In this document: one piece after another, positions 7,366 to 12,377 of the stretch
How the letters are laid out: each line of letters starts with the position of its first letter
How positions within the stretch are numbered: position 1 is the first letter of the stretch
Source of the DNA: an uncultured bacterium
GTDB lineage: Bacteria > Cyanobacteriota > Vampirovibrionia > Gastranaerophilales > Gastranaerophilaceae
Direction: 5' to 3'
Assembly: GCA_900553845.1 (NCBI GenBank)
Contig: USEW01000041.1
Location: forward strand, 1 to 12,377
Length of the DNA stretch: 12,377 nt
The notes under the pieces: model-generated
What the model was told of the DNA's origin: nothing
The model's database searches: none
Seen by the model: only the letters and a program-made list of their open reading frames with translations
Position numbers and translations under genes: made by a program

Positions 7366-7374
7366 ATTTATACT

Positions 7375-8016
7375 ATGATTATGTTTTTAAAACAACTTTT
7401 AAATACAATTTTTAACAAAAGTACCCAATTGTATAATTTAAAAGTAAATAGTGAAGATATACAAAAAAGAGAAATTTGTGTAACTTGTAATTCTTCTTTA
7501 TTTAAATTTACTTCGTATAGTGCTTTTTTATATAAAGATAAAATTCGAGAATTAATTCATTTATATAAATTTCAAAAAAAAGTTTATTTTGCTGAAACCA
7601 TTGCAAAAATATTATATGATTTAATTTTAATGAAAATCCCTCAGATTAATCAAAATAAATCCGATTATATAATTGTTTGTGTCCCTTGTCATTATTTTAG
7701 GGTATTTACGCGGGGATTTAATCATATGCATTTAATATGTGATGAATTATCAAAACTTTTGAAGATTAAATTTGACAAAAAACTTTTAATACGTTCAAAA
7801 TATACACCATCATTATTCAATAAGACCAAACTACAACGGGAAAAAATAATAAAAGACTGCTTTAAAATAAATAATTCTAAATTAAAAAATAAAAACACAA
7901 AAATAATTCTTATTGATGACATTTTAACAAGCGGTACAACAATGAAAGAATGTATTAAAACCCTAAATGATAACGGGTTTTCAAATATTTACCCATTTAC
8001 AGTTGCTTCAACTTGA
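7375..8016 (+). CDS. comFC: ComFC-family phosphoribosyltransferase-like protein
   Basis: The product (213 residues from 7375, 211 if it starts at the ATG at 7381) belongs to the ComFC/GntX family linked to DNA uptake. It has the family's LIHLYKF near the middle, the VPCHYFRVFTRGFNHM signature and the PRPP-binding motif ILIDDILTSGTTM near the C-terminus. ComFC proteins usually carry an N-terminal four-cysteine zinc ribbon; here only one CxxC (EICVTC) remains and the first pair is missing, so the zinc site is probably degraded or rebuilt. Neither start has a Shine-Dalgarno; a TATAAT box nine bases before 7375 suggests a leaderless mRNA. Its 3' end overlaps the convergent menG by 20 bases. No other competence gene is in the window. 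Confidence 0.85.
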   Translation: MIMFLKQLLNTIFNKSTQLYNLKVNSEDIQKREICVTCNSSLFKFTSYSAFLYKDKIRELIHLYKFQKKVYFAETIAKILYDLILMKIPQINQNKSDYIIVCVPCHYFRVFTRGFNHMHLICDELSKLLKIKFDKKLLIRSKYTPSLFNKTKLQREKIIKDCFKINNSKLKNKNTKIILIDDILTSGTTMKECIKTLNDNGFSNIYPFTVAST

Positions 8017-8695
8017 TTTTTTTGTATATTTGCATTGATATAATTCCAAATAAATAATCAACACGCTTTTCTAAAATAAATCCTTTTGATTCAAAGAGTT
8101 TAATAAGTTCATTTGGAGAGTAAAAATCCTCTTTTGATTTAAGCAGATATTGATATGGCGTACTTTTTTTATAAAAAAGTTTCAATATAAAATTAACAAT
8201 AAATTCAAAAATCATATTTATAAACCAATTTGATTTGCCAAAATCCAAATGCATTATTTTTCCATTTGGTTTTAATACCCTTTTTATCTCCTTTAAAGTC
8301 CTTATTTTGTGTTTTATATTCCTAAATCCAAAACTTAAAGTTATATAATCCAAAGAAGAATTGCAAAAAGGTAATTTGTTTGCATTTTGGTTAATAAATT
8401 TTACATTCTTTTTATTCTTAAATCTTTTTTTTGCAATTTTTAACATTTGAAAAGAATAATCAACACCTATAACTTTTTTTATTGTATTTTGCTTTAAAAT
8501 ATAACCAATAATGTCGCCTGTACCTGTGCATAAGTCAAGAATAGTTGTATTTTCTTTTATTTTTAATTTTTTTATTGCATCTTTTTTTATTAATTTATGG
8601 AGATATAAGGATATAATATTATTGTTTTTGTCATAATTTAATGCAAGTTTGTTAAATAACTCTTTTATTTTTATTTCATTTTTAATATATTTCAT
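7997..8695 (-). CDS. menG: demethylmenaquinone methyltransferase MenG/UbiE
   Basis: This 232-residue class I SAM-dependent methyltransferase matches the UbiE/MenG family: an FNKLALNYDKNNNIIS start, the SAM-binding loop ILDLCTGTGDI, the acidic VIGVDYSFQML strand, NANKLPF, the diagnostic LSFGFRNIK and the late YQYLLKSKEDF segment. It transfers a methyl group to demethylmenaquinone to give menaquinone, the last step of the pathway. It follows the prenyltransferase gene with an ATGA overlap (stop TGA at 8694-8692, start ATG at 8695-8693), so the two consecutive pathway steps are translationally coupled. The gene is among the most AT-rich here, with many Lys/Ile/Asn codons. No menB-F genes are present nearby. 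Confidence 0.9.
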   Translation of the reverse strand: MKYIKNEIKIKELFNKLALNYDKNNNIISLYLHKLIKKDAIKKLKIKENTTILDLCTGTGDIIGYILKQNTIKKVIGVDYSFQMLKIAKKRFKNKKNVKFINQNANKLPFCNSSLDYITLSFGFRNIKHKIRTLKEIKRVLKPNGKIMHLDFGKSNWFINMIFEFIVNFILKLFYKKSTPYQYLLKSKEDFYSPNELIKLFESKGFILEKRVDYLFGIISMQIYKKIKLKQL

Positions 8696-9591
8696 AAGAT
8701 TATGCCAAAGATTAATAATATTTCATAAGCTATAGTTAAATTACGAGCTTTAATAAAGTTTATAATAAATTCATTTTCATTTGTTGGATTATACTTTTTC
8801 AGTGATCTTAAAAGTTTATAAGCTTGAGGTATTGTTAAAAATGTTAAAAAACCCCAATTGGAAATTATTTTATTTGATATTGAAAGTAAAGTTAGCAAAT
8901 ACCCTAATAAAATTAATAAACATATTGCAAAATAAGCATTTTGTTTGGAGTTTAAAATAGTGCATAGTGTTCTTTTTTTTGCTTTAATATCCGAATCATA
9001 ATCCATAAATGCATGAACATCAAGAACAAGAATTGTAAAAATAAATACACACAAAGACAAAGATAAAATCTTGATGCTAAATAATTGATTTGTCATAACA
9101 TAATTTACACAATAAAATAAAATCGGACCAAAAATCGTCCCGACAACCACTTCGCCCAGTCCAATATGATTTATTTTAGGATAAATTAAACATAAAACTC
9201 CGACAAATGTTGCAATTATCGGAATATTAATCCCAAGTTTTATTGTAAAGAATACGCCGATAATAAATGCTATTAAAAAATAAAAACACACCATCTTGAA
9301 TATAGTTTTTAATTTAGTTTCTTGATTATCAATATAAGTTGACTTATATTTTTGTTTTGGCACATTGTCTTTAAAGTCAACATAGTCGTCAAAAAGGTTA
9401 GTGCCTAGATGTGCAAAGATGATACCAATTAATGCATAAATGCCATATAAAATATTGCCAGAATGAAATTTCAGGGAATAAACAAAAATAATAAGCCAGG
9501 ATATTATGCTCATAGGAAGAGAATAACCACGTGAGGCTTTATACCAAAACAAAAAGCGTTCTTTTACTTTTGACAGGTAAGGCATTTTCAT
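8692..9591 (-). CDS. menA: UbiA-family prenyltransferase, probably MenA
   Basis: A 299-residue polytopic membrane protein with about eight or nine hydrophobic helices. It has the two Asp-rich motifs of UbiA prenyltransferases: NLFDDYVDFKD after the second helix and MDYDSDIKAKKRTL later, which bind Mg-prenyl diphosphate. Coupled directly to menG, it is best read as MenA, which joins a polyprenyl chain to 1,4-dihydroxy-2-naphthoate; on sequence alone another UbiA member remains possible. The ATG at 9591 has no Shine-Dalgarno, but an extended -10 (TGTTATAAT) lies ten bases upstream, implying a leader of a few bases or none. An in-frame ATG two codons later (9585) is an alternative. The UbiA helix content is otherwise of usual length. 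Confidence 0.87.
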   Translation of the reverse strand: MKMPYLSKVKERFLFWYKASRGYSLPMSIISWLIIFVYSLKFHSGNILYGIYALIGIIFAHLGTNLFDDYVDFKDNVPKQKYKSTYIDNQETKLKTIFKMVCFYFLIAFIIGVFFTIKLGINIPIIATFVGVLCLIYPKINHIGLGEVVVGTIFGPILFYCVNYVMTNQLFSIKILSLSLCVFIFTILVLDVHAFMDYDSDIKAKKRTLCTILNSKQNAYFAICLLILLGYLLTLLSISNKIISNWGFLTFLTIPQAYKLLRSLKKYNPTNENEFIINFIKARNLTIAYEILLIFGIIL

Positions 9592-9601
9592 AGCGATTTT
9601 T

Positions 9602-9610
9602 ATTATAACA
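9602..9610 (-). promoter_or_regulatory. extended -10 promoter of menA-menG
   Basis: The minus strand reads TGTTATAAT here, a perfect extended -10 box, ending ten bases before the menA ATG. The transcript would begin about 0-6 bases from the start codon. No good -35 is seen, which extended -10 promoters do not need. Confidence 0.6.
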
Positions 9611-9683
9611 CGGTTTTTAATATTTTTATATTGTTTTAAAGGTGAAGTATTATAATAAAAATAAAATTACCAAAGAAAAACAG

Positions 9684-9712
9684 TTGACATAAAAGAAAAT
9701 ATAATTTATAAA
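9684..9712 (+). promoter_or_regulatory. strong promoter of the HIT gene, leaderless
   Basis: A perfect -35 TTGACA (9684-9689), a 17-base spacer and TATAAA (9707-9712) make the best sigma-70-type promoter in the window. Only seven bases separate the -10 from the ATG at 9720, so the A of the start codon is the expected first transcribed base. Confidence 0.75.
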
Positions 9713-9719
9713 TAAGTTT

Positions 9720-10052
9720 ATGGATAATTGTATATTTTGTAAAATAATAAATGGTGATTTTAACACAGATTTTGTCTATGAAGATGAAAAAATTGTGGCC
9801 TTTAACGATATTAATCCCCAGGCGCCTGTTCATATTCTTTTTGTTCCAAAAGTGCATGTTGCATCGCTCAATGAATTGGAAGATACTTTAATAATAAAAA
9901 GTATCTATGATGCAATAAAAAAAGTTGCAGGTGAAAATGGAATAAAAGATTATCGTGTTGTTTTAAACACTGGAAAAGAAGCCGGTCAGGAAGTTATGCA
10001 TATTCATTTTCACATGATTTCAGGCAGAAAGCTTAATTGGCCGCCGGGATAA
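9720..10052 (+). CDS. HIT-family (HinT-like) nucleotide hydrolase
   Basis: The 110-residue protein is a typical small histidine-triad protein: NCIFCKIINGD at the start, the core FNDINPQAPVHILFVPK, and the catalytic triad in MHIHFHMI (His-x-His-x-His) near the C-terminus, ending in WPPG as in HinT/PKCI members. HinT enzymes hydrolyse AMP-linked phosphoramidates and related adenylates in the cytoplasm; the physiological substrate is usually unclear. Length and motifs are complete. It is a single-gene unit, divergent from menA and convergent with the R3H ATPase gene 35 bases away. There is no Shine-Dalgarno; the strong promoter immediately upstream makes a leaderless mRNA likely. Functional link to menaquinone genes is not implied. 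Confidence 0.94.
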   Translation: MDNCIFCKIINGDFNTDFVYEDEKIVAFNDINPQAPVHILFVPKVHVASLNELEDTLIIKSIYDAIKKVAGENGIKDYRVVLNTGKEAGQEVMHIHFHMISGRKLNWPPG

Positions 10053-10087
10053 AATAGACTTTAAAATCAATATAAACCTGATAGTTA

Positions 10088-11656
10088 TTATAATTCATTT
10101 GTTTTTAGTTTCAGATGGCGCAATTTACCATCACCAACGCTTATACTTTCAAGGTTATACTGTCTAGCTAAATCATGCTGCATTTTTCTTATTTCTTTTG
10201 ACTGGGGTTTTAGTTCAATGTCGCATTTTAAATTAATGACTTTTTCTATTGCATTTTTTGTTTCATTTAAAGCAATTTCGGTTTCGTCGATATACTGGTG
10301 AATATCACTTTCGTTTTCCATTAATGCATCTTTTAAAACTTTTTGTATTTGAGCCTGGGAGTTTGTTTTTACATAAAATATCATAAGCCTAAATTCATTG
10401 GCACGTGATAATATTTTTTGCCCTTCGCCGCGTGAAAATGACTTGTGTATCAAAAGAATCTGTGCATCTGATATATTTTTTGTAAGCTCACAGTTAAGAT
10501 TCAAACGTTCAATAGCCTTTTCCACAACTGACTTAGAAACGCCGTAAATATAGATTTTCTTAAATTTTTTAACACTATTTACATAATCACTTCGGGAAAA
10601 ATCAAATTTAAGGCTGTCTTTATAATCACTTTCCAAATCAACATTTTTTTTCTGATTATTATTTATGTCATTAGAGGAACCTGTGTCAATTTTCCTTATA
10701 ACAGGGCGTATAGGCCAGTCTCGAAGCATATAATCAACTGCTTGTGCGCTGTTTGGGTATATAGAAAAAGTATTTCTGTCGACTATTTCAATAATAACAT
10801 CGAAGGAAGGCTGCTTAGCACGTTCAAGTACAACCTTTTGAGAGGCGCGTTTTTTTGCTTCATCATCGCCAAGCGTTACAGACTCAATTGACCCAATCAA
10901 ATCTGAAAGTGTTGGGTTTTTAATTAAATTTTCAAGGCTATTACCATGAGCTGTTGCAATAAGCATAACACCACGTTCAGCAATAGTGCGGCAAGCCTGG
11001 GCTTCTTCTTCAGTACCGACTTCATCAACGACAATAACCTGCGGTGTGTGGTTTTGAACAGCTTCAATCATGACATCTTTTTGAAATTCAGGTTGAGGAA
11101 CCATCATACGGCGAGCTTTACCAATAGCACGATGCGGTAAATCACCGTCACCACCTATTTCATTGGATGTATCCACAATTACAACACGTTTTTTTAAATC
11201 ATTGGCTAAAAGTCTTGCAATTTCACGCAATTTTGTTGTTTTGCCAACACCAGGACGACCAAGAAACAGAATACTTTTTCCCTCTATAATTATATCACGT
11301 ATACAGTCTATAGTTCCTGTAATAAACCGGCCAATACGCATTGTTAAACCTATTATTCTGCCACTTCTGTTTCTTATAGCACTTATCCGGTGAAGAGTGC
11401 CTTCAATACCGCTTCTGTTATCGTTTGTAAATGGCGGTATTTTTGATATTACATAATTTATATCATCAATTGTCACTGGTTCTTCGCTTATATATTCAAT
11501 CTCATTATTTGAACGGCGAAGCTCGGGAACTTTCCCAAGATCCAACACTATCTCAATTGCATCGTTCAATCTTTCAAAAACAAGTTTTTCTTTTATACAT
11601 TCAGGCAATACATCAATAAGTTTTGCTATATCTTTTTTCAAGCCGCAATCGTCCAT
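10088..11656 (-). CDS. SpoIIIAA/Ycf45-type ATPase with R3H domain
   Basis: This 522-residue protein has a central P-loop ATPase module: Walker A GRPGVGKTT at residues 133-141, VVIVDTSNEIGG, Walker B VIVVDEVG at 207-214 and the sensor-like IATAHG at 233-238. The C-terminus (482-516, ELKPQSKEIRKMQHDLARQY then SISVGDGKLR) is an R3H single-stranded nucleic-acid-binding domain with its Arg-x3-His pair (R490, H494). The ATPase is related to SpoIIIAA of sporulating Firmicutes and chloroplast/cyanobacterial Ycf45; the R3H-bearing version is a mark of Cyanobacteriota. Residues 325-365 are a polar linker and 365-450 a small alpha/beta segment. AAAGGA lies five bases before the ATG. It is more GC-rich than most neighbours. 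The molecular role is not established; an RNA- or DNA-linked motor is inferred. Confidence 0.88.
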   Translation of the reverse strand: MDDCGLKKDIAKLIDVLPECIKEKLVFERLNDAIEIVLDLGKVPELRRSNNEIEYISEEPVTIDDINYVISKIPPFTNDNRSGIEGTLHRISAIRNRSGRIIGLTMRIGRFITGTIDCIRDIIIEGKSILFLGRPGVGKTTKLREIARLLANDLKKRVVIVDTSNEIGGDGDLPHRAIGKARRMMVPQPEFQKDVMIEAVQNHTPQVIVVDEVGTEEEAQACRTIAERGVMLIATAHGNSLENLIKNPTLSDLIGSIESVTLGDDEAKKRASQKVVLERAKQPSFDVIIEIVDRNTFSIYPNSAQAVDYMLRDWPIRPVIRKIDTGSSNDINNNQKKNVDLESDYKDSLKFDFSRSDYVNSVKKFKKIYIYGVSKSVVEKAIERLNLNCELTKNISDAQILLIHKSFSRGEGQKILSRANEFRLMIFYVKTNSQAQIQKVLKDALMENESDIHQYIDETEIALNETKNAIEKVINLKCDIELKPQSKEIRKMQHDLARQYNLESISVGDGKLRHLKLKTNEL

Positions 11657-11687
11657 ATTTTTCCTTTATTAAACTATTAACTTTTAA

Positions 11688-11693
11688 ATTATA
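11688..11693 (-). promoter_or_regulatory. -10 box of the R3H ATPase gene
   Basis: The minus strand reads TATAAT, leaving a leader of about 25 bases with the AAAGGA Shine-Dalgarno. It is half of a palindromic ATTATAAT (11688-11695) that could also fire on the plus strand. No clear -35. Confidence 0.4.
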
Positions 11694-11766
11694 ATATTTA
11701 TTATATTATTATTTTACATAATTTACGAAAAAATAAAACAAAAGCAGATGTCTATATGTTTTTTAT

Positions 11767-11809
11767 CGGCAAAAACTTTATAAAGTTTAATATTTTTGCT
11801 GTTTTTTTA
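11767..11809 (+). terminator. hairpin with T run, plus-strand terminator candidate
   Basis: GCAAAAA (11769-11775) pairs with TTTTTGC (11793-11799), extendable by one G-T and one C-G pair, and TTTTTTTAT follows from 11802. The loop of 17 bases contains most of a 16-base palindrome. No plus-strand gene is seen upstream, so it may end a short RNA or shield the two flanking minus-strand units. Confidence 0.4.
11773..11788. repeat. perfect 16-base palindrome
   Basis: AAACTTTATAAAGTTT is fully self-complementary. It lies inside the hairpin candidate upstream of the R3H ATPase gene and could instead be a dimeric repressor site. The 253 bases from 11657 to 11909 otherwise hold only a promoter, this structure and another inverted repeat; I see no gene in them. 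Confidence 0.6.
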
Positions 11810-11845
11810 TAATTTTTAACCACAGGATTTGACTTTCTTTTATTT

Positions 11846-11865
11846 TGTAAAACATAACTTTTACA
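11846..11865. repeat. 7-base inverted repeat with 6-base spacer
   Basis: TGTAAAA (11846-11852) and TTTTACA (11859-11865) are perfect inverted copies. Neither strand has a T run next to it, so it is not a terminator; an operator is possible. It lies at the point where base composition starts to change. Confidence 0.4.
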
Positions 11866-11909
11866 CTCATCCAAGGAGCCAACTGCTTTCTAACTCTGTT
11901 TTTAATTTT

Positions 11910-12377
11910 TTACTCTTCTTTCGGCAGTCCTTCTACCTCTACTCCCCATTCTTTCATTTTTTCCAGAAACAGCTCTTTGTTAATCTCATGCAACGCATCC
12001 TTCTCTCCATACATTTTCCCAAACACTTCAAAGTTTGCTACAAAGCTACTGTATGGGTGCAAAGATGCATAGCTGAAAGTTTCACTTGCAGAACTGCTAT
12101 TCCCAGATTTTTTCTTGATGAATAAAACACCCTCTCCACAATGACTTTCCTCCGATGCAACCAGTTTTACTCGCAAATCCTTCCACAAATAACGTTTTGA
12201 CAGGAAAAGAAACGTTCGGATACAGCCTTTTTCATCCATCTTTAAACGGTAACTTTTTCTGCTGGTGACTACCACATAAACTGGAACAAGAGCTATAAAA
12301 AATGGAATAAAGATAGCAATCAGTACTGGATTCTTCCAGATAAAGATTGGATATATGATAAAACTTAAAAGTAAAAT
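11910..12377 (-). CDS. membrane-anchored PH-like protein, Clostridia type, 5' end missing
   Basis: The minus-strand frame is open to the window edge, so this is the C-terminal 155 residues of a longer gene; the GTG at 12275 is not a needed start. The visible part starts with two hydrophobic segments separated by WKNP (the second, about 23 residues, is rich in Ile/Phe/Val), then a soluble domain: RKSYRLKMDEKGC, YLWKDLRVK, VLFIKKK, SYASLHPYSSFVANF and a closing FLEKMKEWGVEVE. That layout matches small uncharacterised two-helix proteins with a PH-like domain that I associate with Lachnospiraceae and other Clostridia; this is recall, not a search. Base composition differs from most of the window: 27 of 60 bases are G or C at 12121-12180. 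Horizontal transfer or an assembly join would explain it. Function unknown. Confidence 0.7.
   Translation of the reverse strand: MLLLSFIIYPIFIWKNPVLIAIFIPFFIALVPVYVVVTSRKSYRLKMDEKGCIRTFLFLSKRYLWKDLRVKLVASEESHCGEGVLFIKKKSGNSSSASETFSYASLHPYSSFVANFEVFGKMYGEKDALHEINKELFLEKMKEWGVEVEGLPKEE

Noticed and set aside
9700..9705. TATAAT at 9700 as the -10 box of the HIT gene
   Set aside because: It lies only 10 bases from the TTGACA; the TATAAA at 9707-9712 has the ideal 17-base spacing.
11829..12125. Plus-strand frame opposite the Clostridia-like gene
   Set aside because: No Shine-Dalgarno, Phe-rich composition expected from the antisense of Lys/Glu codons, and the minus-strand protein has recognisable domain structure.
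11910..12275. A complete 121-residue soluble protein starting at the GTG at 12275
   Set aside because: The frame continues upstream to the window edge and encodes two hydrophobic segments directly joined to this part, so the fragment belongs to a longer membrane protein.

Overview
The window is AT-rich and gene-dense. It looks like a piece of chromosome from a non-photosynthetic cyanobacterial relative (class Vampirovibrionia/Melainabacteria, probably a gut Gastranaerophilales). The best taxonomic hint is the 522-residue protein at 10088-11656: a SpoIIIAA/Ycf45-type P-loop ATPase with a C-terminal R3H domain, an architecture I associate with Cyanobacteriota. Very low GC, signal peptides with lipoprotein or Sec features, a FliW-CsrA pair and menaquinone genes fit the same group. 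This placement is inference; no rRNA or other phylogenetic marker is present. There is no tRNA, rRNA, CRISPR array, insertion sequence or prophage.

Left part (1-5935, all + strand). The window opens inside an HD-domain protein gene (1-1500, 5' end missing). A 71-codon orphan gene follows (1608-1823), apparently a unit of its own closed by a clear intrinsic terminator (1896-1930). A promoter near 1977 then starts a tight six-gene run: a secreted TPR protein with an Asn/Met-rich tail, fliW, csrA, a second TPR protein overlapping csrA, an M48 zinc metallopeptidase with a signal sequence, and a secreted beta-rich protein overlapping the protease gene. Gaps are 36 bases or less and two junctions overlap, so I read it as one operon linking the FliW-CsrA translational switch to envelope proteins.

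Middle part (5932-10052). An RseP-type site-2 protease on the minus strand converges on the operon with a shared TTAA stop. It carries an unusual LysM-like segment within its PDZ region. Divergent from it is a ComFC-type phosphoribosyltransferase, which converges with and overlaps the menA-menG pair (minus strand, ATGA overlap) that performs the last two steps of menaquinone synthesis. A HIT-family gene diverges from menA. comFC, menA and the HIT gene all have a -10 box only 7-10 bases before the start codon and no Shine-Dalgarno, so they look leaderless; other genes here have good Shine-Dalgarno sequences.

Right part (10053-12377). The R3H/AAA ATPase gene is followed upstream by a 253-base non-coding stretch with a hairpin/T-run and palindromes, then by the 3' end of a gene for a membrane-anchored protein whose sequence and base composition look like Lachnospiraceae (Clostridia). 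That last segment is either a horizontally acquired gene or an assembly join.
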